Shown: positions 33,069 through 44,613, counted from the stretch's first letter. The stretch: 64,000 nucleotides of DNA from Chlorobiaceae bacterium (GCA_013334485.1 JAAXXL010000006.1:1-64000); one strand, 5' to 3'. Translations and numbers: made by a program. The notes: a model not told the origin generated them from the letters alone.

Positions 33069-33801
33069 GCGCATAACCGTCAGGATAAAACCCTTTGATG
33101 ATCTCCACCACCGCTTCAGGACTCTCTTCAAGATAGATAAACTGAAGATCCTCTTCACTGATATAGCCCTTCTCCTGCAGCATGGTCTCCTTGACCCAGC
33201 GATAAAAACCGTCCCAGTAACTTCTCCCCATGAGGATAACCGGAAAGCGCTCGCTTTTGCCGGTCTGAATCAGTGTAATGGCCTCCGACACTTCATCAAG
33301 CGTACCGAAGCCTCCCGGCAAGGCTATGAACGCCTGTGCATATTTCAAAAACATCACCTTCCGGACAAAAAAATACTGAAAACTGACAAGTTTGTCCTGG
33401 TCGATATACTGATTTGGGTTCTGCTGGTTGGGAAGCTTGATATTGAAACCGATTGATACCCCTCCGGCGCTTTGAGCGCCCTTGTTTGCCGCCTCCATAA
33501 CACCCGGGCCTCCACCGGTAATAACCGCAAACCCGGCCTCCGCAAGCAGACGGCCAAGCTTCTCAGCCAGAAGATATTCAGGAGTGCCTTGAGAAACCCG
33601 TGTAGAGCCGAAAACCGTTACAGCCGGACCTGCATCGGACATTGTTTCAAACCCGCTGACAAACTCTGCCATAATCTTGAAAACCCGCCATCCGTCAACC
33701 ATAAAATCACTTTCACGGTTAAATCTGGGATGCTTTACCGTAAGCCCGTGTTTCTTTCCATCCTCGTCAGAAGAACTTTGTGCCGTTTTCATACTCATCA
33801 A
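33058..33801 (-). CDS. LOG/TIGR00730-family Rossmann-fold protein
   Basis: AVITGGGPGVMEAANKGAQSAGG; ALPGGFGTLDEVSEAITLIQTGK. Confidence 0.92.
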   Translation of the reverse strand: MMSMKTAQSSSDEDGKKHGLTVKHPRFNRESDFMVDGWRVFKIMAEFVSGFETMSDAGPAVTVFGSTRVSQGTPEYLLAEKLGRLLAEAGFAVITGGGPGVMEAANKGAQSAGGVSIGFNIKLPNQQNPNQYIDQDKLVSFQYFFVRKVMFLKYAQAFIALPGGFGTLDEVSEAITLIQTGKSERFPVILMGRSYWDGFYRWVKETMLQEKGYISEEDLQFIYLEESPEAVVEIIKGFYPDGYALNF

Positions 33802-33806
33802 CTCCT

Positions 33807-34382
33807 TTATACCGGATGATGCAGTGCAAGAAAATTTCTGATGATTTTTTTCCCTTCGGCTGTCATAATCGATTCAGGATGAAACTGAACTCCATAGAGC
33901 AGCAACTCTTCGGAATCCATTCCCATAATGATACCATCCTCGGTCCAGGCTCGAATGGCAAGCGTACCAGGCAGTGTTTCCCTCTCAACAACAAGCGAGT
34001 GATACCGGGTAGCAACAAAAGGGTTGTCAACCCCGGCGAAAATCCCCCGGTTATCGTGATAAACCAGTGAGGTCTTGCCATGCATGATGCTGGCTGCCCG
34101 TACGACCTTACCGCCAAGAGCCGCTCCGATAGACTGGTGACCCAGACAGACCCCGAGAAGTGGAATACGTCCCTTTACCGCATGAATCAGCGGTACCGAC
34201 ACGCCTGCATCATCAGGAGTGCCAGGCCCCGGTGAGATAACAATCTTCTCCGGAGCTCTCGCTATAATCTCCTCAACAGAGAGCTCATCATTGCGATAGA
34301 CCTCAACCATTTCACCGGACTCCCCGATATACTGGACAAGGTTATAGGTAAAAGAGTCATAGTTGTCAACAACAAGAATCAT
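33807..34382 (-). CDS. Anthranilate/aminodeoxychorismate synthase glutamine amidotransferase component II
   Basis: ILVVDNYDSFTYNLVQYIGE; GVCLGHQSIGAALGG; FHPESIMT. Confidence 0.94.
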   Translation of the reverse strand: MILVVDNYDSFTYNLVQYIGESGEMVEVYRNDELSVEEIIARAPEKIVISPGPGTPDDAGVSVPLIHAVKGRIPLLGVCLGHQSIGAALGGKVVRAASIMHGKTSLVYHDNRGIFAGVDNPFVATRYHSLVVERETLPGTLAIRAWTEDGIIMGMDSEELLLYGVQFHPESIMTAEGKKIIRNFLALHHPV

Positions 34383-34399
34383 GAATATCCGCTTATACG

Positions 34400-35647
34400 T
34401 TAAAATAGCTTTAATGTACGTTCTGTTCCGGCAACAAAACGGAACATGGCCTCGTATGATGTGCTCATCACAACCTGACGACGCTCCATCACCTTTCTTG
34501 CCGTCTGAACCGCACGCTCAATCTCGTAGGGCTCAAATCCATTATAACCTCCCCAGGAGAAAGAGGGCACCTCCTTCGGGGGGAAGCCTCCGCCAAAAAT
34601 ATTGGCTCCGGTTCCAACAACAGTTCCGGTGTTGAACATAGAGTTGATGGAGCTTTTGCCGTGATCCCCCATCAGCAGTCCGAGAAACTGCATACCGGTC
34701 ATCTGTTCCCGCCCGTTGAGCAAAAGAGTGATCCGGCTGTAATTATTTTTCAAGTCACTTGTATTGGTTCCTGCTCCAAGGTTACACCATGATGAGATAT
34801 AGGAGTGACCAAGAAAACCATCGTGCTGTTTGTTGGCAAAAGGTTCAATAATGGAGTCTTCAACCTCGCCGCCGACTCTTGAGGCGGTGCCGATGGAGAC
34901 ATTGCTGTAGATTTTCGCACCAATTTTAGCCCGTGACCAGGGAGCCAGATAGACATTCTGCATCAGTACTGCCTGGGGGTCCACAACAGCACCTGCACCA
35001 ACAGCCACAAATCCGTCATCGGCATCAAGCACCGCTCCGGCACGCACAACAGCCCCCGGCCCGATGTAAATATTTGAACGATTTACAATAGCTGCGCCCG
35101 GATGAACATCACCTTCAATTCGACCGAGTTCAAGTGTTGCTCCGTCCCGCTGAAGTTCATCGGTGTGAAAGGCAATAACATCCCAGATGTTACTCAGCAC
35201 CCTGAATCCCGTAACCGCTTCTGTTACAATCTCTGAGGCAATCCTGCGGGTATCAATCAGGTCCGGCATCATACCACTCTCATCGGTGATGAGACTCCTG
35301 CTTACCCTGGCAAAGAGCAGATCACTCCCCTGCATATATCCCTTGCCCTGTTCAATGGTGCCATCAATAAGTATAGCGGCTGCGGTCTCCTCACAGACAA
35401 GCCGGCCATTGACAAGCAACAGATCATCCTCAACGACTCTGTTGACCATGCAATCAGGGTGCTGCTCCGCATAGAAAGGGGCAAGATAGTGGCGGAGATG
35501 CCAGGTCAGGGTAACTTCACCCCTGGTGAAGTGCTCAAATTTTTCGCGGAGGGAGCGAAAACCGGTATAAAGGCCGTAAACCGGCTTGAGGTTAACAAGA
35601 GGCTTCAGCTCATGAGCCCTGATGTCTTCAAAGATGATAACCTGCAT
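34400..35647 (-). CDS. GlmU-like sugar nucleotidyltransferase with left-handed beta-helix
   Basis: IIFEDIRAHELKPLVNLKPVYGLYTGFRSLREK; hexapeptide-like repeats; LGAGTNTSDLKNNYS. Confidence 0.85.
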   Translation of the reverse strand: MQVIIFEDIRAHELKPLVNLKPVYGLYTGFRSLREKFEHFTRGEVTLTWHLRHYLAPFYAEQHPDCMVNRVVEDDLLLVNGRLVCEETAAAILIDGTIEQGKGYMQGSDLLFARVSRSLITDESGMMPDLIDTRRIASEIVTEAVTGFRVLSNIWDVIAFHTDELQRDGATLELGRIEGDVHPGAAIVNRSNIYIGPGAVVRAGAVLDADDGFVAVGAGAVVDPQAVLMQNVYLAPWSRAKIGAKIYSNVSIGTASRVGGEVEDSIIEPFANKQHDGFLGHSYISSWCNLGAGTNTSDLKNNYSRITLLLNGREQMTGMQFLGLLMGDHGKSSINSMFNTGTVVGTGANIFGGGFPPKEVPSFSWGGYNGFEPYEIERAVQTARKVMERRQVVMSTSYEAMFRFVAGTERTLKLF

Positions 35648-35825
35648 TCTGCAAATGGCCTGTTTTAACTATATCCTCTCTGTAACTGAATCTTGCCATA
35701 TCTCTGCACCGCAAAGCACTGGCCATACCTGATCCATAAACAGATAACCCTCACAAGGTACGACAAATAGAGAAAGATTTGCAATTTGAGAGATCAGTGG
35801 ATGGTCGCCATAAAAAAGTATTGTG

Positions 35826-36749
35826 CTATTTCCGAACAGCCGGGTCGCAAAGCATCGTAATTCCACCAGGAACAACCGATATGGCAACCCTGCCCTGAAT
35901 ATCATCATAGACCTCCCCGTCCATATGCATGACATCAGGCGCTGTCAAGGTGACTTCAACAGCTTTCGCCTTGCAGTAGATCACTTTCGGATCACTGATC
36001 TGGGTTCCGCTGAGGTATTTGAAAACATAGGGGAAAAACTCGAGCCTCGTGATCCCCTTGAGAATACAGACATCAAGCAAACCATCCGCGATCTCGGCAT
36101 GAGGTGCAATCCTGAACTTTCCACCTTCAACTTTGCCATTCGAAACCGAAAAAGCAAAAACAGGCTCATCAAGCTCCAGAACAGAGTGTTCAAGTGTGAT
36201 GGTAATCTTCATTTTAGGAGCAGAATAACCTTTAAGCACACTCAAAAGAGCATAGAGATAGGCAAGCTCTCCTTTCAACCAGGGCGCACCTTTGACACTC
36301 TTTGCCACCCTGCCGGTAAATCCGATACCCAAAGAGTTGATGAAATAGCGGGAATCAGAATTTGCAAATACTACTCTTCCAATATCAACAGCACGACTAC
36401 CGGAATCAAAAAAATGGCGAATACCACGCCTCGAAATGTTGCCGGGATTGAGTGTTTTGATAAAATCATTGCCCGAACCAAAGGGGAGAATACCGACCGT
36501 GACCCCTTCGCCAGCGACCGCATTGACAACTTCATGGAGCGTTCCATCACCTCCGCATGAAATGAGGCAGGTACTCTGACAGATTTCAGCACGGGCAATC
36601 ACTCCGGCATGGCCTGCATAAGAGGTTGAAACCATAACCGACTCCTCGCTCTCGGTCACAAGAGCTTCAAGCCATTGTGACTTCCGGATGGCTCGGCCTT
36701 TATCTGCTGCGGGATTAAAAATAAATAGGTAACGGGAATGGTTCGTCAT
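35826..36749 (-). CDS. Diacylglycerol/lipid kinase family protein (YegS/BmrU)
   Basis: FIFNPAADKGRA; SCGGDGTLHEVVNAVAGEGVTVGILPFGSGNDFIKTL. Confidence 0.92.
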   Translation of the reverse strand: MTNHSRYLFIFNPAADKGRAIRKSQWLEALVTESEESVMVSTSYAGHAGVIARAEICQSTCLISCGGDGTLHEVVNAVAGEGVTVGILPFGSGNDFIKTLNPGNISRRGIRHFFDSGSRAVDIGRVVFANSDSRYFINSLGIGFTGRVAKSVKGAPWLKGELAYLYALLSVLKGYSAPKMKITITLEHSVLELDEPVFAFSVSNGKVEGGKFRIAPHAEIADGLLDVCILKGITRLEFFPYVFKYLSGTQISDPKVIYCKAKAVEVTLTAPDVMHMDGEVYDDIQGRVAISVVPGGITMLCDPAVRK

Positions 36750-36781
36750 CCTGGGTAGAAAGAAATAATATCTGCTGAAAT

Positions 36782-37273
36782 TCAGTGCTGTGCAAGATAC
36801 GGGTAATGCTCAAACATCCTCTGAAGAATCTCCGCGCACGCCGTTGAAAGCTCCTTGGCTACAGCCTCAAAATCCTGAAAAGTACCGTAGTAGGGATCAG
36901 AGAGCTCTTCACCGGCTCGCCCATCAACAAACTCCATCACCCCGTGAATCTCCGGCTTCTTTTGAGAAGAAAAAAAAGTGCTGACCTCCTCAAAATTTTC
37001 ATGATCCATGGTAAATATCCAGTCATGCTCATGCAGATCAAGATCCCATGCGCAGCGGGCTCTTGCTGAAGAGATATCTATACCAAAAGGTTTGAGCGCA
37101 GCTATGGCACGATCATCCGGCGGCGACCCCTCCTGATAACTGACTGTACCGGCGGAACCGACTGAAAAAAAGTGCTGAAGGTCATGGCGGACAAGCAAAT
37201 CGAAAAACAGAGCTTCGGCCATGGGAGAACGACAGATATTTTCATAACAGATAAAAATAATCCTGACAGGCAT
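36782..37273 (-). CDS. Low-molecular-weight protein-tyrosine phosphatase
   Basis: IIFICYENICRSPMAEALF; SDPYYG. Confidence 0.92.
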   Translation of the reverse strand: MPVRIIFICYENICRSPMAEALFFDLLVRHDLQHFFSVGSAGTVSYQEGSPPDDRAIAALKPFGIDISSARARCAWDLDLHEHDWIFTMDHENFEEVSTFFSSQKKPEIHGVMEFVDGRAGEELSDPYYGTFQDFEAVAKELSTACAEILQRMFEHYPYLAQH

Positions 37274-37499
37274 AGACTCAAAAGGAAGTGAACTTATTAC
37301 AGCAAAAGATGGTCACTTAAAAAGATAACGATTTTGCGACCACTTTCACTGTCAGGAAGGAGCAATGCAGAAGCTGGTATTTTTGGCTGAACTACGCAAA
37401 TTTCATTGAAATTCCTTGAAATAGTGGTAATATTACATCCGTTAACACGCACACAACTGAAGTAACAACAAAGCATAATAACAGATAAGTAGTACCACA

Positions 37500-38003
37500 A
37501 TGAATACCCAAGCAGAACTGAACAAGAAGTCCACCCTCGAATTCGAAAAAGAGATTGCAGAGCTTAAGACCCGGATTGCGACACAGGATATGGAACTCAC
37601 AAGAGTCTCGACCGCAATATCAGAAAAAACAACAGCCCTTCGCAATCTGCTCGATCAGATATATGCCCTGGAAATAGATACCAATATCAAAAGAGTGATG
37701 ACCGACTCCTGCCTCAGCTTGATTGAGACCGAAACTATTGAAAAACGGCTGAACATCGAACTGACCGAGTCTGACTCTCTCTTTTTATCGCGGCTCCAGA
37801 AAAAACATCCTAACCTTAACCAGCGAGAACTGAGAATAAGCCTGCTGGTAAAACTGAACTACGACACACGAGAGATTGCACGCTCTGTCGGCATAACGAC
37901 CAGAGGTATGGAAAGCATCCGCTACAGAATGCACAAAAAGCTCTCACTCGGCAAACATCAGTCAATCAAGACCTACCTCTCCGATTTCGCTGTATCACTG
38001 TAA
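37500..38003 (+). CDS. Coiled-coil protein with C-terminal LuxR-like HTH
   Basis: LNQRELRISLLVKLNYDTREIARSVGITTRGMESIRYRMHKKL. Confidence 0.8.
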   Translation: MNTQAELNKKSTLEFEKEIAELKTRIATQDMELTRVSTAISEKTTALRNLLDQIYALEIDTNIKRVMTDSCLSLIETETIEKRLNIELTESDSLFLSRLQKKHPNLNQRELRISLLVKLNYDTREIARSVGITTRGMESIRYRMHKKLSLGKHQSIKTYLSDFAVSL

Positions 38004-38027
38004 ACTGTTGAACAGCAGCATGCAGAT

Positions 38028-38061
38028 GTAAAAAGCTTCATCCTACACTGAAGCTTTTTAC
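38028..38061 (+). terminator. Rho-independent terminator
   Basis: GTAAAAAGCTTCA tcctacac TGAAGCTTTTTAC. Confidence 0.88.
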
Positions 38062-38348
38062 ATACTCTCGACTCCGGTTGTAATCTCCCGGCAATAATAG
38101 CAACGTATCCACTGCGCCTTCATTGATAGCCCGTCAAACAGGGCTTAATAACAGCGAGGTATTTATTTTGCCAAAAAAAAGTATTAACCTGCCTTTAAAT
38201 ACTCTCCATTGATAGCGTCGGAGGGCAATCTCACTGTGCAATGATGACGAGCACAAACTGCCGGAAATTTCCTTATAGAGACATCGAAACAACAGTTGAC
38301 TTTATCCGGGTCAATAACCAATAACAGTGACCGACAGAGGAAGGTAAC

Positions 38349-39554
38349 ATGTCAAACCGTAGTGTAGGAGTCGGGTTCAGTTCCCATGTCGATTCCTTTT
38401 CCGCAGGAAAAGAAGCTGCTCTTCAGGCCACAGAAAAACTCGACAGCAAACCCAAGGTCCTTATAGTATTTGGTGCCATGCGGTTTGATCATCGTGCTCT
38501 TCTTGCGGGTATCTCTTCTGTTGCTGGAGGTATCCCCATGGTTGGGGGAACAACTGCCGGTGAAATTTCAACTGCCGGATTTTCAACAGGATCAGTCGTT
38601 ATCATGGCGCTCTGTAATGATGATCTCGAGTTTGTTACCAGTATGGGCCATAACATGAGTACCGGTGAAGCTGCTTGCAGTATGGAAATGGCCAGCGATA
38701 TACTCGACAAAGTCCCTCTGCCTTCCAATGCATCTCTTCTTGTTTTCCCTAACGGTATGGGCGGTGATGGACACAAGGTTCTCGATGGCCTGCAGTCTGT
38801 TTTAGGGAAGGATTTTGAGATTACCGGAGGATGCCTTGGCGATGATGAAAGATTTGAAAGTACCTATCAGTACTATAATGGAATGGTCTACAAGGATGCC
38901 ATCGCCGGATTAATGGTAATCGGAAATAACAGGTTCAAAACAGGCATCGGTGTTCGAAGCGGCTTCACCTCAATAGGAAACAGCTTTGTTTGTACATCTT
39001 CTGACGGCAATGTCGTAAAAGAGTTCGAACACACCAATGCACTTGAGCTCTATAAGGATTTTCTCGGGGAAGAGCGAGCAGCAAGACTTCCTGCCGTTTG
39101 CCTTGAATATCCGTTTGGTATCATTGACAACACCACAACCGGCAGTGGTGAGAACCTGTTTCAATTACGCTGCGGATTATCCGTCGACCATGATAAAGGG
39201 ACAATTTCACTCGCCGCATCTATTCCTGAAGGGAGCGAAGTAACCCTGACTACCGCCTCACGAGGCGATATCATCAACGGAGCAAGGGAAGCGGCAGAGC
39301 AGGCCATGAAGTCACTCGAAGGAGCAACCCCCCTGGCAGTGATTATGTTCAGTTGTGTCGGAAGGAAGCTTGTTCTTGGACGGCGAATCCAGGAGGAGGT
39401 TGATGCTGTACGGGAGTGCATCGGCCTCGATGTGCCGCTGGCCGGATTTTATACCTATGGAGAGATCGGACCTATAGACAAAACAAATAAAAAACTTTCA
39501 TCCGTAAAATTTCACAATGAGACCGTTGTTCTGTGGGTGCTTGGAAAAGCATAG
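38349..39554 (+). CDS. FIST-domain (N and C) sensory protein
   Basis: KPKVLIVFGAMRFDHRALLAGISSVAGGIPMVGGTTAGEIS; C-terminal GFYTYGEIGP. Confidence 0.9.
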   Translation: MSNRSVGVGFSSHVDSFSAGKEAALQATEKLDSKPKVLIVFGAMRFDHRALLAGISSVAGGIPMVGGTTAGEISTAGFSTGSVVIMALCNDDLEFVTSMGHNMSTGEAACSMEMASDILDKVPLPSNASLLVFPNGMGGDGHKVLDGLQSVLGKDFEITGGCLGDDERFESTYQYYNGMVYKDAIAGLMVIGNNRFKTGIGVRSGFTSIGNSFVCTSSDGNVVKEFEHTNALELYKDFLGEERAARLPAVCLEYPFGIIDNTTTGSGENLFQLRCGLSVDHDKGTISLAASIPEGSEVTLTTASRGDIINGAREAAEQAMKSLEGATPLAVIMFSCVGRKLVLGRRIQEEVDAVRECIGLDVPLAGFYTYGEIGPIDKTNKKLSSVKFHNETVVLWVLGKA

Positions 39555-39560
39555 AGAGTT

Positions 39561-42146
39561 GTGCCCCACACCATAACTTTTTTTCAAAAAAAGGTCATGA
39601 TAGAGACAGAATACCATAATCTGCAACAGCGGATCATTGAACTTGAGGCTGCCTCACTCAGAAGCAACCGGATCGAACAGGAGTTGCGGCAGAAGCAGGC
39701 AACTCTCCTTGAGCAAAATATCAAGCTGATCAAGAAATCCATTGAACTTTCAGATATCAAACGCCAGCTTGAAGATAAAAACTACGAGTTGGGATTGTCG
39801 CAGTTACAACTGGAAGAGGCATTAAACTCTTTGCTTGAAAGCCAGAACACGCTCAATTCGGTTCTGGTCAACAGTCCGGATACCATAATTGCCGTTGACA
39901 GTGATCATTGCATAACCTATATCAACCGAAACCTCCCCGGTCACCCGGATTCTCTTCAGATTGGTCTGCATCTCTGTGAACATCTCCTTGAGGCTGATCA
40001 TGGCAACAACTATCATAAAACAATAGAACAGGTTTTTGCTACCGGCGAACAGGCTCTCATTGAATGTAAACTCTCTGTTCCTCAGGGTGAACCCCTTGAT
40101 ATCGAATCACGTTTCGGTCCATGCATGATCCAGGGAAAGGTCACCTCCGTTACCATACTCTTTTCAGATATTACCGGGCGAAAGCAGATGGAAAATCAGC
40201 TAAAAATAATGCTGAGTGATCTCGAACGCTTTAACCGTGTTATGATTGGTCGTGAACTGCGCGTAATAGAGCTGAAAACGATGATTACCGAGCTGCGCCG
40301 TACTCTCGGAAAATATACCGGCAATAGTACAGAGATACCCTCTCATGAAAATGATGACCTGCTGCAAGGTTACATGATCGATTATGAATATTTACAGAAA
40401 GAAGAGCATAGCGAAGAGAGAAATCCCCTTCAGGATATTAACCTCTACAAGGAAAATCAGCGAGATGTACTGCTCAACCTGATTGAAGATGCGAACATGG
40501 CAAGAAATGAGTTGCAAGAGATCAACCGCAAACTCGAAGAGAAGGTCAGGGAAGCACGGGAAGCCAATGCGGCTAAAAGCCAATTTCTGGCCAATATGAG
40601 TCATGAGATCCGCACACCGATGGGTGGCGTGATCGGCATGTCAGATTTGTTGATTGATACAAAGCTTGATTCCGAGCAACGTAAATATGTGGAGACCATT
40701 ATCAGCAGCGGTCAAAACCTGCTGGAGATCATTAACGATATTCTTGATTTTTCCAAGATAGAGGCTAACTGCCTTGAACTTGACATTGTTGATTTTGATC
40801 TGCTTGAGCTCCTTGAAAATGTATGCAGCATGCTTGGTTTTGAAGCACAGGCCAAAGGGATCGAATTAACCATTGTAACCGGAAGAAATTTGGCCCTTGC
40901 CCTTAAAGGCGATACGGTAAGAATCCGCCAGGTGCTTGTCAACCTTATTGGTAATGCCATAAAATTTACCCATCATGGCGATATTGTCGTAAGTGTCATG
41001 ACTGCGGAGGAGAGCCCAACAGATGCAGTGATCCGATGCACCGTCAAAGATACCGGTATCGGGATAGCACCTGAAAACATGCACTCCATATTTAAACCCT
41101 TTGTTCAGGCTGATGGCTCGACAGTAAGAAAATACGGAGGCACCGGTCTCGGTCTCTCCATATCAAACTATCTTGTCAATAAAATGGGTGGTGGAATCAC
41201 GGTTGAAAGTGAGCCGGGAAAAGGCTCTCTTTTCAGCTTTGACATCAGGCTCGCAAAGCAGGATAAATCTCCCGAACCCCTCGTCCTGCCAAAAACCGGA
41301 ACTGCTGACGCAAGAATACTGATCGTCAACAGCAATCAAAATGCGCTCGGGATGCTCTGCGATCTTCTTGATTCCTGGAAGTGTAACTCTACCGCTGCTG
41401 AGAGTGTCGAATCATGCCGGGCATTAATCAAAAGCAGCCGAAACACTCAGGAGACCACTCAACCCTGGGCGACCATTATTCTTGATATCAACATCCAGGA
41501 GAGAGCCGATGAACTTGACCTGTTACTGGATGAACTGAATGCATTGAGCCCATGCCCGGTGATCATGCTTGCATCAACCGTCAAGTACAGAGAGATCAAA
41601 CAACATTTCGCTTCAAAAGTTTTCAGAATACTCCAAAAGCCTGTCCGGCGTATAGAACTGTTCAATGCCATTACCGATGTTCTCGATTCCGAAAACGGGG
41701 AGAAGAGGGCTCCGGATGAGGAGCAACTCATAACGGAGCAAACAGAGTGTGCATCATCCGGAATGTTCAAAATCCTTCTCGTTGAAGACAGCCCAGTCAA
41801 TCAGAAGGTCGCGATCTTTATGCTGCATAAACTGGGTCAATCTCCCGATCTGGCTTCAAGCGGAAAAGAGGCTCTGGAGGCTATGCGCAATAAAACGTAT
41901 GATCTTGTGCTTATGGATTGCCAGATGCCGGAAATGGACGGATATGAAACAACAAGAACTATCAGAACAAACCGCATGCTCTGCACAACTCCTGATGTTC
42001 TTATTGTGGCAATGACCGCAAATGCCATGATCGGTGACCGGGAAAAATGCATAAACTCAGGAATGGACGACTATATCTCCAAACCGATCCGCACCGCTGA
42101 TCTTGAAGCTATTCTTGACAAATATCTGCGTGAGAAAAGTTGTTGA
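39561..42146 (+). CDS. Hybrid histidine kinase (coiled coil, PAS, HisKA, HATPase, pseudo-receiver, receiver)
   Basis: [54 protein letters not shown] and [15 protein letters not shown]. Confidence 0.93.
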   Translation: MPHTITFFQKKVMIETEYHNLQQRIIELEAASLRSNRIEQELRQKQATLLEQNIKLIKKSIELSDIKRQLEDKNYELGLSQLQLEEALNSLLESQNTLNSVLVNSPDTIIAVDSDHCITYINRNLPGHPDSLQIGLHLCEHLLEADHGNNYHKTIEQVFATGEQALIECKLSVPQGEPLDIESRFGPCMIQGKVTSVTILFSDITGRKQMENQLKIMLSDLERFNRVMIGRELRVIELKTMITELRRTLGKYTGNSTEIPSHENDDLLQGYMIDYEYLQKEEHSEERNPLQDINLYKENQRDVLLNLIEDANMARNELQEINRKLEEKVREAREANAAKSQFLANMSHEIRTPMGGVIGMSDLLIDTKLDSEQRKYVETIISSGQNLLEIINDILDFSKIEANCLELDIVDFDLLELLENVCSMLGFEAQAKGIELTIVTGRNLALALKGDTVRIRQVLVNLIGNAIKFTHHGDIVVSVMTAEESPTDAVIRCTVKDTGIGIAPENMHSIFKPFVQADGSTVRKYGGTGLGLSISNYLVNKMGGGITVESEPGKGSLFSFDIRLAKQDKSPEPLVLPKTGTADARILIVNSNQNALGMLCDLLDSWKCNSTAAESVESCRALIKSSRNTQETTQPWATIILDINIQERADELDLLLDELNALSPCPVIMLASTVKYREIKQHFASKVFRILQKPVRRIELFNAITDVLDSENGEKRAPDEEQLITEQTECASSGMFKILLVEDSPVNQKVAIFMLHKLGQSPDLASSGKEALEAMRNKTYDLVLMDCQMPEMDGYETTRTIRTNRMLCTTPDVLIVAMTANAMIGDREKCINSGMDDYISKPIRTADLEAILDKYLREKSC

Positions 42147-42155
42147 TCCCTGACA

Positions 42156-43595
42156 TCATGCGCCGCTCACACTAAAGCTTTTTACATTTACGAACTCGCG
42201 AATTCCATACAGGGAGAGCTCACGGCCATATCCGGACTCTTTGACACCTCCGAATGGCATGGCCGGATCCGATTTGACCATACTGTTGATAAAGCAGCTC
42301 CCTGCGTCCAGTTGATCAGCAAGCGCAAGCGCTCGATCGACATTTTGAGAAAAAACTGCCGAACCCAAACCATAAGGGGTATCATTAGCGATATAAACCG
42401 CTTCATTGTCATCGTGGGCCTCAATAAGGGTCGCAACCGGCCCGAAGGTCTCCTCACTGTATGTCGCAATCCCCTTGCTAACTCCTGAGAGCAGAGTAGG
42501 AGGATAAAAAAATCCTCGACCTGAAGGGAGTTCACCGCCGCAGAGCAGCCTTGCCCCGCCGGCAACGCTCCGAAGAACCTGCTGATGAAGCTGAAGTCGA
42601 AGATCCGCGCGTGCAAGCGGGCCAACTTCAACCGCTGGATCAAAAGGATCACCCATCACGGCAGAGGAGATACGCTGCAAAAGAAGGTGTTCAAACTCGG
42701 GGAATACCCGGGAGTGCACAATAAACCGTTTGGCGGAAATACAGCTTTGCCCACTGTTCAGCAGTCGCGAAGCGGCACAGATAGTAACGGCCCGGTTAAG
42801 ATCCGCATCATCAAGCACGATATAGGGGTCACTGCCGCCAAGCTCAAGAACACTTCTTTTCAGCGCCCTGCCGGCCTTTTCGGCAACTGCCCGGCCGGCA
42901 GCAGTGCTACCTGTCAGTGAAACGCCCTGTACAGCAGGGTGATCAATCATGAAACCGCTGAGCCGGTCAACATCTTCGAGATCTGTATGAACTGCCCGGT
43001 AGAGGTGTTCCGGAAACCCTGCATCACGGAAAAGCTGTTCAATGGCAATGGCTGAGCCAGTAACATTGGGCGCATGCTTGACCAGAACAGCGTTGCCTGC
43101 CATAAGTGCGGGCACTGCAAACCGGAATACCTGCCAGAAGGGGAAATTCCAGGGCATGATACCGAGTACAAGGCCGATTGGCTCAAATTTAACGACTCCC
43201 TTTGCCCCACCATCAAGCTCACTCAGTTCATGCGTTAAAAACGACTCGGCATGCTCAGCGTAGTAGTCGCAGACCAGTGCGGATTTCTGCACTTCTGCAA
43301 CCGCCTGTGACAGCGGCTTGCCCATTTCAAGAGTTATCAGTGCAGCATGCTTCTCTTTTTCCGCACGCAGAAGAGCAGCAAGCTGCTTCATCAGCTCACC
43401 GCGCCTCGGCAGGATAACCTTTCTCCATGAACGATAGTCGCTCCCGGCAAGAGCTATTACTTCTTCAATATGGTCTGCTGTCATAACGGAATATTCGGCA
43501 ATCGGTTCTTCCGTAGAGGGATTGACGGTAGTGATCATTGGGCTTGACAGTTCATTATGGTTAATACGCTGTTCGACAAACAAAATATAAAGCAA
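42156..43595 (-). CDS. NAD(P)-dependent succinate-semialdehyde dehydrogenase-like aldehyde dehydrogenase
   Basis: PWNFPFWQVFRFAVPALMAGNAVLVKHA; LELGGSDPYIVLDDAD; NSGQSCISAKRF. Confidence 0.92.
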   Translation of the reverse strand: MLYILFVEQRINHNELSSPMITTVNPSTEEPIAEYSVMTADHIEEVIALAGSDYRSWRKVILPRRGELMKQLAALLRAEKEKHAALITLEMGKPLSQAVAEVQKSALVCDYYAEHAESFLTHELSELDGGAKGVVKFEPIGLVLGIMPWNFPFWQVFRFAVPALMAGNAVLVKHAPNVTGSAIAIEQLFRDAGFPEHLYRAVHTDLEDVDRLSGFMIDHPAVQGVSLTGSTAAGRAVAEKAGRALKRSVLELGGSDPYIVLDDADLNRAVTICAASRLLNSGQSCISAKRFIVHSRVFPEFEHLLLQRISSAVMGDPFDPAVEVGPLARADLRLQLHQQVLRSVAGGARLLCGGELPSGRGFFYPPTLLSGVSKGIATYSEETFGPVATLIEAHDDNEAVYIANDTPYGLGSAVFSQNVDRALALADQLDAGSCFINSMVKSDPAMPFGGVKESGYGRELSLYGIREFVNVKSFSVSGA

Positions 43596-43619
43596 AAAGA
43601 GATCGCTGGAGCTGTGCTC

Positions 43620-44579
43620 TCACTCCAGAGTGCAATAAAGAGCAAGATAACTCTCATAACGTGCCGGATCAATGCCTCCAGCATCAACTGCCCTCTGAAC
43701 TCCGCATTCCGGTTCCTGGGTATGCGAACATGAAGAGAACGCGCACTCAGGCATAAACTCAAGAAACTCCCTGAAATAAAAGCGCAGATTTTCCCTTGTG
43801 ATATCTGAAAGATTAAACTCCCGGATTCCCGGAGTATCAATAACATATCCTCCACCGGGAAGAGCGAGCATCGCTGAATTACTTGTAGTGTGAACCCCTT
43901 TTCCCGTCTTCAGATTGGTTCTTCGGGTTTTGAGCTGTTTCTGGCCAAACAGCAGATTGATCAGGGTTGATTTTCCGACTCCAGAGTGACCGCTGAATGC
44001 TGAAAGTTTGCCGGTAAGGGCCTCTCGAAGTAGCTTGAGTGTGCCCGGATCATTGGCTGTAGTATATAAAACAGAGTATCCGAGTCTCTCGTAGGGCTCC
44101 ATCAGCTCTTCGGTCAGGGGAGTGTCGGCAAGATCCATCTTGTTTACAACAATAAGCACATCAAGCTGCTCTGACTCAGCGAAGACCAGATAACGATCAA
44201 CAAGACGAGTGCTGAGTGGAGGATCAAAGGCTGATACGACAACGACCAACTGATCAATATTGGCAGCAATGACCTGGATTTTTTCCTTACTGCGATTTCG
44301 GCGAATATCCCGTTTTCTTGTCAGAGCGCTATAGCGATGCTTCACCAGTGTAATAACCGCTTCAAACAGCTCTGTACCGGTCTCGGTAATCTTCAGTTCA
44401 ACCCGGTCACCTACAGCAACAAGAGAGGTATCCTCATTTTCACTCTTTGTTCCGGGATAAGTGCGGCTTCGGAAAGCGCGTCCATCATCAGAAACCACTG
44501 TATAGGTTGATCCGGTCGCTTCGGTAACAAGGCCGCAGCATGTCCCGACAAGCTCATTTTTCAGTTCCATAAATATCAA
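43620..44579 (-). CDS. rsgA: Ribosome small subunit-dependent GTPase A
   Basis: GHSGVGKSTLINLL, VIDTPGIREF, circularly permuted G motifs; CxxC-H Zn site. Confidence 0.94.
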   Translation of the reverse strand: MIFMELKNELVGTCCGLVTEATGSTYTVVSDDGRAFRSRTYPGTKSENEDTSLVAVGDRVELKITETGTELFEAVITLVKHRYSALTRKRDIRRNRSKEKIQVIAANIDQLVVVVSAFDPPLSTRLVDRYLVFAESEQLDVLIVVNKMDLADTPLTEELMEPYERLGYSVLYTTANDPGTLKLLREALTGKLSAFSGHSGVGKSTLINLLFGQKQLKTRRTNLKTGKGVHTTSNSAMLALPGGGYVIDTPGIREFNLSDITRENLRFYFREFLEFMPECAFSSCSHTQEPECGVQRAVDAGGIDPARYESYLALYCTLE

Positions 44580-44613
44580 AATAGCATAATAACGTCTTAC
44601 CAGTTTCCAATAT

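Noticed and set aside
35823-36560. 245-aa plus-strand ORF opposite the lipid kinase gene
   Set aside because: Antisense to a clear YegS/BmrU-family gene.
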